Source: Dicyema japonicum | Lineage: Eukaryota; Dicyemida; Rhombozoa; Dicyemidae | Reading direction: 5' to 3' | Length of the DNA: 64,000 nucleotides | NCBI GenBank assembly: GCA_011109175.1 | Contig: RDEW01000096.1 | Span: 6,125-70,124, forward strand | In this document: positions 11,341-24,189 of the stretch, in pieces | Position numbering within the stretch: position 1 is the stretch's first letter | Layout of the letters: each line of letters begins with the position of its first letter | The notes under the pieces: model-generated | Seen by the model: only the letters and a program-made list of their open reading frames with translations | Databases searched by the model: none | Told to the model about the DNA's origin: nothing | Position numbers and translations under genes: made by a program

Positions 11341-11990
11341 ATACAATTTGAATTGAAATAGCAAAAATCACCAATGTAACTAAGAGAAAAAGTATCCATT
11401 AAGTCAGGAGTGAAATATATATTATCAAAAATTAAAATGATGTAAATTATATTTTGTTAATGTTGTGGATAATTTGACTAGTTTAAAGCAAACTTTGATA
11501 TAAAACTTCATTTTTTCAAAAATTTAAGATCAATCATTAATAAGGTTGCCATTTTGTTTATTGGCTTTTTAAGTCGGTACATTGAATATCGATTTTTAAC
11601 GACTCGTATTCTACCGTATCTCATTCTGAACCGGTCACAATTAATATCCACAAATTGTTCGTTATCGAGAAAGATACTATCCAGGAAAATCTTTTTCAGG
11701 GTATCGTAGGTTTTGGAGTAGCATCTGTTCACTTTTATGTGTAACAAATGTCATATGGCATAAGAACCCAGGGCGTTGATATTGTCCGAATTGATAAGAC
11801 AAATTTATCACCTGAAAACATCAACAACACTAAGTTTTATCTCAAGAGAAACAAAATAGAGAGAAGATAAATCTCCAAGGAAAATAGAAAAATAAATACC
11901 GTAGTAAAGTAGAGATTTTAAATCCCCGAAGAAAAGAACCGAGATATAAGTTTACTTTATAGCAAATTCGGTAGGTAGGTAAGTTATTAT
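11340..11990. other. Stretch with one unrecognised minus-strand ORF
   Basis: A 79-codon open frame on minus (11508-11747) is rich in Lys, Arg and Ile and has no motif I know. It could be chance in AT-rich DNA. Confidence 0.3.
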
Positions 11991-14100
11991 AAAGAAAAAA
12001 ACACTGTAAATTATGTTATGGAGGAAGTAATATGAAACAGTAGGGCATGCCAACCGATTTCTACCCCGACAGTCTCCCAAAAAAATCCGTAAACACAGGG
12101 TCATCTCTGAAGATATGTGCCAGATACTTTAGTGCGATTTTTGAAACCTCGAATAAGATTTTCGATAGTTTTGCCAACCTTGCACATTTTCTTTCCAATC
12201 ATAGGGGAATTAACATTCGAGGACTTATCCTGTAAGCAAGCTTTAGAGCAAAATTTCGCGTTTTTTCAAATTTCTTGAGGATAGAGTCAATCTTTTTCGA
12301 ATCGTATTATCCTTCTAAACCGTATAGCATTACAGATAGCATCGCAGTGTCGAAGACATAAACAAGGTCTCCGGCTCAAGCTTTAATTTTTAACGCAGTA
12401 AAGAGCGTTCGTATTTTTTTTCTTTCGTATTTTAGCATGTTTTCATATTTTAGATTAAAAAAACAACTAGAGAGTCATTCGAACTCTCAAGATCCAACTT
12501 GGAAGTCTCCAGATTACAAAACTTCCCAAAATGTTCCAAATATATAGCAATGCTTGTTCGGTAATGGTCCCAGTTTATACTTGTCAGATCATAGCGTACT
12601 AGAGCAGGCTTGATCTCTAAAGGAGCAAGGTTGAGTTTATAAAGAATTGGTAGATGATCACTACCAATATCACCAAACGTAATCCAAAAATTGAAGAACA
12701 GATTCCGATATTAACGCCATTCCCAAATAATTCCAGCCACTTGGAGAATAGTGATTCGGGGTCGAGGACATCACAACAGATAACCCGGAAGACACAGATA
12801 TATCATTTAAAACAAGGCCGTCTCTATTTGTCTTCAGACAACGAAGATAATTTTTTTAGGATACGAAGATAATTTTTAGATTACATTCCTCCAATTTTCA
12901 TCCACATATTTTTCACTCGTTTTTCCAGGGAAACAAACTCACACAATTCTTGGGATGTGATATTCAAGTTACGAACCCTTAGATTTAGTCTGTAGAACAA
13001 AGACGTACCTTTTTCTGCAACCAGACTTCCATTTAATATCAAGAGAACAATATCTCTCAAGTTGATAATTATCCTCACTCTTTAACTTTGTTTCATTAAC
13101 AATTAATATATCAACGGGATCGGTGGATAGCATATGCACAATCTCAGAACGCCTTCTCTTTAAGGATCAGGCGTTCACCACAATGATAATAAGAACAGTC
13201 TTCATACTTGTAGATCCTCTGCTTTTCCAAAAAGAACGTCAACAGGTTCCTGACGTCAAATCTTTTTTTGGCACAAATATAAACCAGTTCGTCAACAGCA
13301 TTTATCAATTCCAAGTCTGCAATTGGGCCTTCCACCAGATTTGGAGTACCGACAGTATTCCCTTTGCTCATGGTAACAATGTTTGTATTCTCAGAGGTTT
13401 GGTTAGTATCTACGTTTGATATTTCCGGGTTTATTTGGGTCGAAAAATCACATTTAACCCACTTAACGGGTCGAAACACCTTCTTAGCCATGTCTTTTGT
13501 TCTTTCTTCGAAGGCAGTCTTTGCTGAAGAACAATTACTATAACAAGCAAAATGACCAACTTTCCCGCAGTTAATGCATTTCCTTTCACTGTCTTATCCA
13601 AACAAGAGTTCAAATTGTGTTCTCTACCACAAATTAAGCATCTTTCTTTTTCCTTGCAGAAATTCGCAATGTGCCCAAATTTTTGGCACCAGTAGCACCT
13701 AGTTACCGGTTTTCTGTACCATTCAAAACGAACTCTCTGGAACCCAAACACCATCCCCAGTCTCACAAGTGACGTGGTTTCCACTCTAGACTTCAAAGTA
13801 AATTTTCCAACAGGAAGACTGCGCTGTCATTCATGAAACGTTAAATAGAGAAACCAAAAATAAAGATTCAAGTCATCATCTGAGACCCAAGAAGGGATTC
13901 CCTTCACAACAACAGTGGAAGGATATAGGAAAAAGTAGTAAAAACGTGTCCATCAATACCAAATGGGACTCTCAAGCCAAAATCATCGACACAAGCCTCC
14001 ATATCCTCTTTTGAGAAAAAATCAAGCTTAAATATGCCTGATTTCCTTAATGTAATTCGAGCCTTACTAATAGTTTCTTTGTAAAGAGTTGGAGTTGATA
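11990..14100 (-). mobile_element. Two-ORF LINE with zinc-knuckle ORF1 (degraded)
   Basis: Reading from 14100 down, the frame at 13796-13431 carries a Gag-like zinc-knuckle array, RCYWCQKFGHIANFC followed by RCLICGREHNLNSC. Below it an endonuclease segment reads DILIVNETKLK near 13100. The region near 12650 gives DHLPI. Near 12340-12050 come a late RT/connection part (VMLYGLEG) and then SILKKFEKTRNFALKLAYR. Order and strand agree, but most of the RT is missing and frames are broken. Jockey/I-like elements carry such ORF1 proteins. Confidence 0.65.
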
Positions 14101-14342
14101 CACCACGCAGAGTTCAAGATTATCCCGATTGTACTCTATTGGGATGGTCTAGTGACTTCACATTCGTGAAGTATGCCAGATCTTTGAATATAAGTGAAAG
14201 AACGTATGCGAATCTTCAATCGCTGATAATCAAGAAGACTTTGGAGAGTATGATTGTGTCATATATGGGTCTTATCCACCACTAGACTTTCCGGAGGAAT
14301 TAATTTTGATGCAAAAGGAGTTCTATTCCGTAGTCGGAAATT

Positions 14343-14979
14343 TCAGCTTGAATAATCTGTAAGAGACTTCATTGAATTGATGAGTGAGTTCCCTATATCA
14401 GCAGTTGTGACAGAAGTAAGGTCTTCAATATGACTCGAACTGTTGCTTCCTGGGAATGATGAAATAGCAGATTGTATATCACCTGTGGCAGTTGACAAAT
14501 GTGGAATGCCTTTCCAAATTTTCGTATCGTGTTGACCCATGTGGGAGGGTGGATGTTTTTAGATGATCTGCTCGAGGGTTTCTTAAGTTTGTTGAACCTT
14601 GTCGTCTCTTGCGAGCACACGCATGATTCCCGAATCTTATTTACTTCTTGTATATAGATATCGTTTGTCTTTAATGATCCTGGATGATAAGGGTGAATAA
14701 TAAGAAATCGAAAAACTTTCCAGTGCACTTACCAAGTTAACACTTTTGTATTACAGGCATTTTTTCTTGATTTGAGGTTCCCTTCTATTAGTTCGGTTGG
14801 ATGTGATCCGAGGAATGAGGTGCCAAACATAGAAGGCGGTGCCAGTCATCTTGAGTATTGTCATCGACTGTCCAGATGATTAGCTTTGAAAGACAGGAGG
14901 CAGATGTCAGACGCGCCGACCTTGGAATCCGAGTGGGATAACCCTCACCCATACAAACTGATTCAAGCAGCGTAGGCAT
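14343..14979 (-). mobile_element. RLE LINE, N-terminal fragment (same subfamily as 40332-42830)
   Basis: The frame at 14979-14788 reads RIPRSARLTSASCLSKLI...DDWHRLLCLAP. It aligns with the N-terminal block KIPKAARVPAADCL...DWTRLFYFAP of the element at 2938. The frame at 14540-14343 matches the block before the RT (AISSFPGSNSSS, then DLTSVTTADIGNSLIN). The copy is frameshifted and truncated. Confidence 0.65.
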
Positions 14980-14984
14980 TCATC

Positions 14985-17700
14985 CGTGTTAGATAGGCCC
15001 AGGACAGATCCAGAGGAGGCTCTTTTCGCCTGCTGTGTTTCCCAAGATATTAATGAGCATGAACAATTTGGCAGAAATTGTGCTGCCTTTCTTGTTAGCT
15101 TTTAGCATTCAAGGTGTCCAAATTTGGGCAACGGGAGTATTGAATACCTACTTTCCTCTTGTTTGCTTTGCCAAAGATTAGGGAGAAGTATGGTTTATTA
15201 TGTCGCGAGCGCTACTTGCAACTATGTGCTACCTGCAATATGATAATTTTGAGCCTTTTTGTGGAATCAGGTGTTCCTCATTCTGGAGAGGGCAGTTTGT
15301 GCTAAGGTTTTCCTTCTTGTAATGTCTTCATGGTCTCCTAGAAGGGAGCCAAGCTTTTTGCACTTGCGCCAGTACTCCTCCGTCCTTGTTTCTTCCTCTT
15401 GAGTTCAGTTATCAGTCTTGTCCGGATTTAGTGTTAGGAATTATCCGGCTAGTCTTCCAGGCATTTCTTCCATCAAGCGGGTGAGCGGTATTTTGTCGTT
15501 TGAAATAAATTCTACGTCGTCAGCATACGCAATAATGTTTGTCTTTTCACCCATTATCGGTTTTGATTCCCGTAAAGCATCGTCAATGTATATGACTAAA
15601 AGTATAGGTGATAATGGGTCTCCCTGTAGACTGCCAACAGTTGTCTCAAATCGGCGAGACAAGGCTCCCCCGACTCTTACAGTGAGCCAAGTATCAGCTA
15701 GGAGGGTGGTGGCCATTCTGACAATGGAAGCGTCTAGGAAACTTTCCAAAACCAGTATTAGCCTCTTTCTGTCAACAGAGTCGAAGGCCCTCGAAATGTC
15801 GATTCCGAGATGGTTGTAGACATTTTTAACTTTTGAACGGCCGCAGATCTCCACTTGTGGGACCATAAAACATCGGAAGTAGATCTTCCTTTTCGGAATC
15901 CGCTGTGGTATAGCGACAGAAAAGTATCTAGGCGTCCTTCCATCCTTTGTAATGTTATGTTAGCCAGAATTCTCCCAAGTGAATTCATTAATATGACCGG
16001 ACAGAGGTTCTCCATTTTAGCTCTTGGTTTATTCGCCTTCTGTACAGGTATCAAGATACCCTCTCCCAGGGTCAGCGTGTGACCATAATAGTACATATTA
16101 TTCAGGATCCTAGCGATGCATTCATACAGCTTTTGGGTTCCATATTTGAAGAATTCACCACCAAGTCCGTCGGGCCAGGAGTCCTGTTGTTTTTCAACTT
16201 GGAACTCGCAAGTTCAACTTCATATGGTGTGATTTCTTCGTTCAAGGATGATAGTGTCGTTCTGGGATTGAAAAGTTTTCCAAAGTGGGCAGCGATAATT
16301 TCCGCCACTTCCCTTTGGTCCACAATCTGCGTTCCTTTGTCATCTCTTATTATTATCGGTTGATGGGGTCTCTTTCCTTTTATCTGTTTAACAGCCTCGT
16401 AAACTAGCGTTGTCCTTGAGAGATTCTATCTTCATCTGGTCCAGTGCTCTATTTCTGTCATGCTGGCGTATAGTTTTTCTTATTTTTGCTTTGATAGTTT
16501 TTTTCTAGCCGCAATTTTGATTTTACGTTCGAATCGTCAGTATTTTGATATAGCATCCAAATGGTCTTCTGTTTATTGGCAAGGTCCTTCACCGTGTAAC
16601 TGTCATTGTGCGATGGGATTTTCTCATTTTCTTTCAATGCAGATTGGCTCCTTTATGTATTGACTGCTTTACAAAATCCCAGGATTTTCCGGGCGGCAAA
16701 TCTGTAGGCATGTTTTCTAGTTCTGCATCCAGATATTCTTTGAATGCTAGGGCCCCTTCTGATTGACTGATTAAGGATTCCAAATTATAACGTCTATAGT
16801 TGGGTTCTGTGGTTTCAATGTGCTTCCATTTCGTTCTTTGTAGTACCATAAATCTCTTTAGAGAAAGTCTAGCAATAACCATTTTGTGGTCGCTGTCATA
16901 ATCGATCCACCATAAGCTCGTGCATCAAGTATAATTCTCTCGATCTTTTTGCCTGCATATTATATAGTCGATCTGGTTGTACATATTTATCACTCGCCCT
17001 TCGGGATTTGTTCTATATCCCGACCACGTAGATTTATGTCTGGCTGGATGCATGAAGGCTGTATTGCATAAAAATAGGTTATTTGTTTGACAGAAGTTAG
17101 CTAGTAAAGTTCCCGGGAGATTTCTTTTCCCCTACCATGCCTTTCCATAAATATCTAATCGGTTGTAACCTGGGTGCCAGCTTTCCCATTTAGGTCTTCT
17201 GCGATCTTTACTAATGTTGAGAGAGCATACTTGGAGAAGACGGCAGAAACTGGTGTAAAAGTCATCAATCTCCTCAGGGTTTTTATTAAGCCATCCACTG
17301 TGAGGGGCGTACACGTCTATTATAGTTAGATATTTCTTTGACGGGTTGAGGTCATCCAATTTCAATTGCAACACCCCGATTCTATCATTCACACTGTAAT
17401 ATCGGCAGACTCTCTTGGATAGATTCCTGACGGCAAATCCTAGCCCATAGTGCTTGTTTCCACCTGGAAGGAAGATTAGGCGAAAGTTCCCATGTTGTTC
17501 TTCGATCCCGTTGATTAGTTTGGTCTTCTGAAGGCAGGCGATTGAAATCTTGTATTTTGAAAGATCCTCGACCAGTTCTTTCCGTTTCCAAACGCTAGAG
17601 AGTCCCCTGACGTTAAACGTGAGAAGGGAGAAGTCAAATGGCTTGATACTGTGTTTTCCAGACATTGAGTTCAAGAGCCACGTCACCAGCTCAACCAAAA
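14985..17700 (-). mobile_element. APE-type LINE ORF2: endonuclease and reverse transcriptase (broken)
   Basis: From 17698 down, the first frame is an apurinic-type endonuclease: LLTFNVRGLSSVWKRKEL, ISIACLQKTKL, GLGFAVRN and TIIDVYAPHSG. The RT follows from about 16323: GRILANITLQR, SGFRKGRSTSDVLWSH, GIDISRAFDSVDRKRL, GDPLSPILLVIYIDDAL and IAYADDVEFIS (about 15530). The tail continues near 15400-15290 (TRRKTLAQTALSRM). At least four frame breaks separate these blocks. This family is the most abundant LINE in the window. The region between about 14985 and 15290 holds only its degraded tail. Confidence 0.85.
15206..15241 (+). repeat. 36-bp dispersed repeat, copy 1
   Basis: Begins cgagcgctacttgcaactat and ends gctacctgcaatat. 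One mismatch to 45951-45986. Confidence 0.75.
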
Positions 17701-17719
17701 AAAGCCACGAGTGAAAGGC

Positions 17720-18430
17720 AAACTGGTCGCTGTAAAAAGAGCATAACTCGCCACAATTAAAATGATATTAAGCAAGCCATTAATATGAAGAATACGTGAC
17801 ATTTCCATATTTAATCAAATATTTTGCGACGAGTTGATGCCTAGCCGTCTCGTCCATCTAATCGCATTTTCTGCCTTTATGTTCATGTCGATTTCTCTGT
17901 TCAGTTCTCATATTTTTCTGATAATCTCTTCTGTTAGCGATTTTACCATCTTTAAATTATTTTGTTCTCTGATCAAATGTTCCGTCGTTGTGTTGAAAAA
18001 GAGGATAAAATTTATCGTCTAATTAAATGATCCCGGTGTCCATAGCAGTACTTTTCCTGCGGTTAGTTTTGGAATCCTGGATTAATCTCCATAACGGGGA
18101 AGGTTTCTTCTCATATCTCGGGCAGTCTGATGTGCGGTCCAAGGAGATAATCAGAAAACTTTGCCATCTGAGGAAGTCCCGGTGACGTTCCGTAAGGTAT
18201 TCAATGATTTAGTGGACGTTTAGTGTTCTCCGTAGTAACGAGGTGGACGTCTTTTTCGACGATCTCAATAGAATCCTGAGACATAGATTTTGTAAACTTC
18301 CAGTTTGCTCTGTGCCGATATTTTGTTCGAAAGCCTCTCAATTTATCTTTAAGTCTCTCTGCTCAGGTAGCTTAACTTTCAGATGCTCCATATCTCTGAC
18401 GATTCTGTTAGTTGTGGAATCATCTTAATC
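17720..18430 (-). mobile_element. ORF1-like part of the same LINE
   Basis: Directly upstream of the endonuclease on the same strand, broken frames read RIVRDMEHLKVKLPEQRDLK (near 18420-18360) and EEIIRKI...ELNREIDMNIKAENAIRWT (near 17930-17840). The Lys/Glu-rich helical character fits an ORF1/RNA-binding protein, but no known domain is identifiable. Confidence 0.45.
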
Positions 18431-18439
18431 AATACAAGA

Positions 18440-19500
18440 AGGATATGCAGAGCATGTTAAAACCGTTTGTGAGGGTATTCCCAGTACACCTATGCGAACT
18501 GGTTGCTTGGTCCCACCCTTGGTCGTAAAATTAAAATTCGTAAGCCGTTCGATTGTGATCCGGAAGAGAGAATCGGTCGTATTGAGCAGTTATATTTTAT
18601 TAATCCCATGCTTACAATCTTTGGTGATTCCAGCTCAGACAGTCACAACTAATTAATCCAAGGGAGAAACACAAGGGAGAACGTCTGTTTCTGCTTACCA
18701 AATCCATTCTCCAATAGTCCATTACAGACTTTTGTCTCAGAAGAGAGGTGAAACATTTAGTCAGCCCTTTTCCATTTTCATCACATGTAGTACCACATTA
18801 TTAGGTTTAAGAAATTTGTGTTTCTTAGTATTCTTAGGTGTAAGAAATTCCATAATAGCAATCTAAAAATTAGTTTTAACTTATAAGTAATTAAAATAAT
18901 TAGTGATGAGATAATATGGTTAGAAGACTATTTGGTTGTTAGTCTCTAATATTTTACTATGAGAAGTTTGAATCCAGTCAGACACACAACTTAGAGAAAC
19001 CTGACGATAGGTTTATGATGGTTAATTTATTTTAAAATAGAATAATCAGTTAATTTATCCCCAGTAAAGCATATTTAAAACTGCCATCCATCCAAAGTGG
19101 ATGGTTAATTATTATGTTTTTTCAGTGTATAAGTTAAATAGCACCTAGCTTCCACATTGCCATCAAGGATATCTTTTTTAAAATTAGAAATCTATTCGAT
19201 ATATTTGGTTTATTAATATATATTGGGAAATTGAATTTTTATTGTGATTCGTAATAACTTGCTAAAATTCGTTCATGAATTGTGCATTCTATAGCAATTA
19301 AGCAAATTTGTCAAGTTCACTGCATTTTTCTAGGAGCAACGTTGTAAAATACAGATTTAAATATTAGAGTGCTCCTTTTTTGACACATTTTACTTTTCCA
19401 CCTATTTCAAACAATAAATATGGATACTCAAATAAGCACTCAGTAAGCTAAATTTATTATTTTCCTAGGACAAAGTCAAGTACTTATCAACACACATAAA
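18440..19500. other. Intergenic, no gene recognised
   Basis: AT-rich. A short perfect hairpin (ccatccatcc...ggatgg) lies near 19083-19104. I see nothing else of note. Confidence 0.4.
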
Positions 19501-19524
19501 GACGATAAAAATTAAATTTCCCTC

Positions 19525-20161
19525 CTAAATATCAAATCTTGTGGACAAAATATAATCAATAATACAATCTGTCGGTTCAGTGGGAATATCCTCAAAAATT
19601 TGTTCATTAAAGGCTAAAGAAAAAGTCCTCGGCCTAATTACGCCTTTCCATGAATTCAAATACCTATCATAATATCCTCGACCTCTCCCCATTCGCTTAC
19701 CGCACATAGTAAAGGCAACTCCGGGTACTACAAGGACATCCAAACCTTCTAGTATAAAGCTCACTCAAACCGGAGTCTTCAGCCTCGACTTTGTTCTCGA
19801 CTTGTTCATGCTGAAAAAATTTCATTGAACTTTTTCTTAGTGAAGCAAAGTCACTCACTCCATCCAATCTGAGCATCCTCATGGGCCCAATTTCTGGGCA
19901 ATAAGGAATGAAGCAGCTCTTGTTATCTCTGAAGGCTGAAGTGATGATTTTATTGGTTGAGACTTCGCTTGGGATGCTCACGTAGAAACCAATATTCTTG
20001 GAGTCCTTGTATAGTTGGGTTTGTAAGAACTAAATTGGATACAGATTTCGGCTTACTTTCTCTTGGACTATATCTGACTGACGTTGTCGTTCGCCCTTGC
20101 TTAGTTTTGCTATGATGTTTAGAGCTTCACGTCTAAAATCAGTTTTAGATAGAGACTGCAT
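19525..20161 (-). CDS. MTHFS: 5-formyltetrahydrofolate cyclo-ligase (methenyl-THF synthetase), three exons
   Basis: The enzyme converts 5-formyl-THF to 5,10-methenyl-THF with ATP, returning the stored folate to one-carbon metabolism. Exons are 20057-20161, 19771-20029 and 19525-19748. The introns are 27 nt (20030-20056) and 22 nt (19749-19770), both GT-AG. Splicing gives exactly 195 codons plus stop, close to the usual length near 200. The start MQSLSKTDFRREAL fits the family (basic helix at the N-terminus). The signature near residues 129-152 is complete: VPGVAFT...GKRMGRGRGYYDRYL. No Shine-like or promoter element can be assigned. A LINE begins 155 bp upstream on the other strand. Confidence is high. 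Confidence 0.93.
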
Positions 20162-20315
20162 AACATAACCGCAAATAAACTTAAAATTTTATTTATTTTT
20201 TAATATGGTTGGCTTAATTATATTAAAAAGAATTATTACTAATATTATAAAATAAGGCTAAGGAACGATTGACTTATTTAAATCAAAATGAAGTGTAGAA
20301 TGCGCTCAGTGTAGA

Positions 20316-22985
20316 ATGACATCAAAAAGAACCATTTGCTCTTCCCCACCCAGACTCCTTATGCCTGGATGGTATACCTCAACTGACAACTCGAGATGTT
20401 GTTTGTTCCCCTGGATTCTATTGCTTTCTGGAGATATTGAACAAAACCCTGGACCAAAACCCTTTGTTTTTATGCAACTCAATGCTAACGGTATAAAAAC
20501 AAAGATTCTGGAGTCACGATGTTTATTATCGAAGCACAAGATTGACATTTCCCTTATCCAGGAGTCAAAACTTTCTACAAAGAGTACAACCCCACTTTTT
20601 CCTGGATATATCTCTATCAGAAAAGACCGTATCGAACGTGGTGGCGGCTTACTTACCACTATTAAAGACGGTTTATCTTTCTACGATGTGAGCTCGCAAG
20701 TGGATGATTTAATTCTACACGACAGGACCGCGGAACAAATTTCTATTGATCCTATTAATGGATCAGAACATCTATTTCTAATCAACATTTACATACCACC
20801 GCCGGATCTCTAATAACTATGTTCCGAAGCTTGACAAACTACAAGAAATTCTAACTGTGTTACTATGTGGGGATTTCAACACCAAACATTCGCAATGGCT
20901 CAATATCCAGTCGGCAGACAAGAAGGGGAGTCTAATTATCGACTCTCGAAAAAATGGTGATTCTGAATCACCCGAACATCTTTACAAGGACACCAGTCCA
21001 AAGAAATGACAACCCAACCTTTCCGACATATCCATTGCTTCCTTTAGGATTTCCCGAAGATTTAATGGAACGTCTCCTACGATTTTCATAGTGATCATAA
21101 TCCGATTATATTAAAACTGAGCCGATTCAATAACTCACATAGAATTAAAACAACCTTCAAGGTCTACAAGAAAGCTGACTAGTCGAATTTCAAGCTCTTC
21201 GTTGACCATAACCTAATACATTTGATCCCACCTCATTTTGCTCCATCGACAAAGCAGTGGACCATCTAAACCATGTAATCCTTCAAGCTGAAAAATTGTT
21301 TGTACCACGTGCAGTTTAAAATCTTACAAGCCTACTCTGGACTCGGAGACTTGTCAAACAAAGAAACTCCCTGAAGATGAATATCTGCAAACCTGATTTG
21401 CAAAATATAAAATGCTTATATCAGATAATTACAAAACTAATCAGAGAAAAGAAAGATGTGGCATGGAACGCCTATTATCATCTGTTGGACATATAAAATC
21501 CACGAGTCTTTTATGGAAAACTATTCTTCAAATCAATTCAAACTTATTAGATGTATAGAATCTTTTTCTGCTCCAAATACTGTGCAAGCTAACAACCCAA
21601 TGAAATATTACGCATCCATGAGTCACATGGACCTCTCGAAATCCCATTCTTGTCACCTTCAGAATTTAATCAATTTTTAATTTGTATTCTAACAAGAACG
21701 TCATCCCATGCAAATGGAAGAACTCATTTATAATACCCCTCCTAAAACTAGGAAAACCGAAAACCTTACCTTCTTCTACCGTCCAATTTCATTAACGTGT
21801 TCATTATCGCGCCTAATGGAGAAATTCGTACTCTGGAAAATTAAACCCCATTTGCCCGACTGCCACTTTCAACATGGTTTCAGATATGAGCGTTCAACTA
21901 CGACACATTTGACTTTACTGTCTCAATTTATATCAGAAGGGTTCAACGAACTGAAACGCCATTTACGGACAATAGTGATCTCCCTGGACATTTAAAAGGC
22001 GTTCGATTCTGTCCCGAGAACATTACTCACGAAAAAGGTTTTTGACACTACCATTCAGCCGGCTTTGAAAAGATTTTCTCTCCGGAAGAAAAGACGTGTC
22101 TGTATAGGCCACGCAAGATCGAGGTCCCGTCTCCTACCAAATGGCGTCCCTCGAGGATCCCCCTCTCTCCGGCGTTATTAAATTTATTCCTAAACGATTT
22201 ACCCTGCCCTGGAGGACCAGATTCAAATGCTTCTCACTTATGCTGACGACCTAGTCATCGCTAGCAGAACAAATACGTGGATATGGCAAAATTAGAGCTT
22301 CAGTCACATATTGACGACCTGGGAGCCTGGTTGAATTTGAATCGTCTCTCCATATCCAGGGATAAATCAACGTATACAATTTTCACCACAGACGAAAAAG
22401 AAATTCATACACTGGATTTGAACATTTATAGACTCTTTAACATTACAAATTCATCCAACTATTCTGGGAGTGACTTTCGACCCTTTGATGACAATTTCTC
22501 AACATGTAAAGAACGTCATGACAAAGGGTCTCAAGAAACTAAGTATAATCAAACCGCTCTCAAGTCCAGGCCGTCACGGGAATGCGCTGTCTTCTTGTTC
22601 AATCAACTTCTAAAACCGACGGTAGAGTATGCTTGTGCCTCATGGGCTATGGAGCTTCAATATCTAATTCATACAAGATCAACCCTAGCAGGCAAACTTT
22701 CACGTCTAACAAATTTACCCCCGATCTTTTTCCCCCAATGGTTGACTACGCCGCAATCAAAAATAACGGCTCCAGCTTCATCTGTCTGTATGGTCAAAAA
22801 ACAAATCGTTTTCTTCCATTCAAGGCTAGAGGCCTCAAATACACGAAACCTGGGGAAAAAAAAACCCACCCCTCTTCAAACTCTAATGAAATCTGATCGT
22901 CATCTATTCAGGAAAGCCGTACTTTGAAGGAACATAGGAAAAACCTCTCGATTTTGTTGAGGCGTACCGGGATCACTTTATTAGT
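20316..22985 (+). mobile_element. CR1/Jockey-like LINE with an N-terminal 2A peptide (broken)
   Basis: The first frame (20316-20813) begins with a hydrophobic stretch CCLFPWILLLS, then the 2A motif GDIEQNPGP, then an apurinic-type endonuclease (MQLNANGIKTK, IDISLIQESKL, FPGYISIRKDR, RGGGLLTTIK). Later broken frames give CGDFNTKH (about 20870), FYRPISLTCSLSRLMEKF (about 21775), QHGFRYERSTTTHLTLL, VISLDI.KAFDSVPR and LTYADDLVI (about 22230-22260). The C-terminal part reads LKPTVEYACASWA near 22610. The coding region ends near 22970. Many frameshifts make it inactive. Confidence 0.85.
20430..20456 (+). other. 2A ribosome-skipping motif in LINE ORF
   Basis: Residues 39-47 of the frame starting at 20316 read GDIEQNPGP, an exact D(V/I)ExNPGP consensus. 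The known effect of such motifs is that the ribosome fails to form the Gly-Pro bond and releases the upstream peptide, here the first 46 residues, while the endonuclease/RT part begins with Pro. The upstream residues ILLLS provide the hydrophobic/Leu-rich lead-in usual for active 2A. Confidence 0.85.
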
Positions 22986-23099
22986 TGGTTTACTCCTTTT
23001 TTCTTAGTGTTCCCTTTTCGGGGTTATTAAATAAATAAAAATCAAAACGAAGTACTATGTGAATATTATTCATAAAGCATTTTCAAAACACCTGGATGT

Positions 23100-24180
23100 T
23101 CATTCTGGCAATGGTTGAAGGAATAAATGTCCCGACATTACTATCTTCAATTCTTCAATGGTGCAATCAGTAATTAGGAAAATGAATAACTCGTCCCCCC
23201 GCGGTTCAGATGACATCTCTATTCTCGAACTGAATCACCTGGGTCTTTCCGCGACAGCCGCAATGACATAAATTTTCAACTTCTCAATTAACGAGAACAA
23301 GATTCCGTCAATATAAGAGAAATCACTGATACACCCTATCCTGAAGAAAAAAACAACCAAACTTCCCGTCCCCCTACCGACCGGTATCCATCACCTATGC
23401 CTTATCACGAGTGTTAGAAAAACTGGTCCTTCTCAAGATCTGTCTTTTCATAGCTCTACAACCTTTTCTACACGGATTCTGCAAAAGACACTCAACAACA
23501 ACTCATTCAACAAAACTGGTTCAATTAATTTTGGACGGCCTGAATACCCCAAATCCACACGAGAATCGTGCTGGTCTCAGTGGATGTGGAGAAGGCTTTT
23601 GACTCAATATCCCGGAAGATCCTTACAGCAAAAATTTTTACGACGTCGATCTACCCTAAGTTCAAATCATGTTTGGCTAACTTCATCAACGGTCAAATGG
23701 GCCAAGTAGTGGCAAACAACCAAAAATCAAAACAGCGATACTTTCCAAATGGAGTTCCACAAGGATTCTTCTATCGTATACGGATGATCTAGTGGTCGCA
23801 GTGAAACATTGAAGAATCTAGGAGGCGACACGATCCATGCAAGACCTACTAAACCAGAAGTGTTTTTGGTTCCTGAAGAACCGTCCGAATATATCAACAG
23901 AAAATTCACATGTAATGACGTTCACCTCAGCACGAAAATAATTACGGGCAGCACCACGAGTAACATTATATGACTCCCCGCTTCCCATTAAAAAAACCTT
24001 TTAAATCCTTGGAGTCATCCTGGATCCTCTACTCACATTTACCTATCAAGTGGACCTAGTAACCGCGAGAATCCAAAAGAAAATTGGAATCCTCAAATCG
24101 TTCACTCACTCTCCAGTATCTTTAGAGCTTATATACAAACAATTTGTTCTACCTAGAATCGAGTAAGCCTGTGCTGCAGT
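23100..24180 (+). mobile_element. Second fragment of the 2A-type LINE (RT region)
   Basis: Frames read RILQKTLNNN/HGFCKRHSTTTHS (about 23470) and then VSVDVEKAFDSISRKIL (about 23580), FPNGVPQG (about 23745) and a degraded YTDDLVVA (about 23775). A tail piece with FKSFTHSP lies near 24100. The order is that of the copy just upstream, and it is likewise dead. Confidence 0.7.
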
Positions 24181-24189
24181 TCAAAAAAT

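Noticed and set aside
19083-19104. Hairpin as a histone-type 3' stem-loop
   Set aside because: Sequence does not match the histone stem-loop consensus and no histone gene is near.
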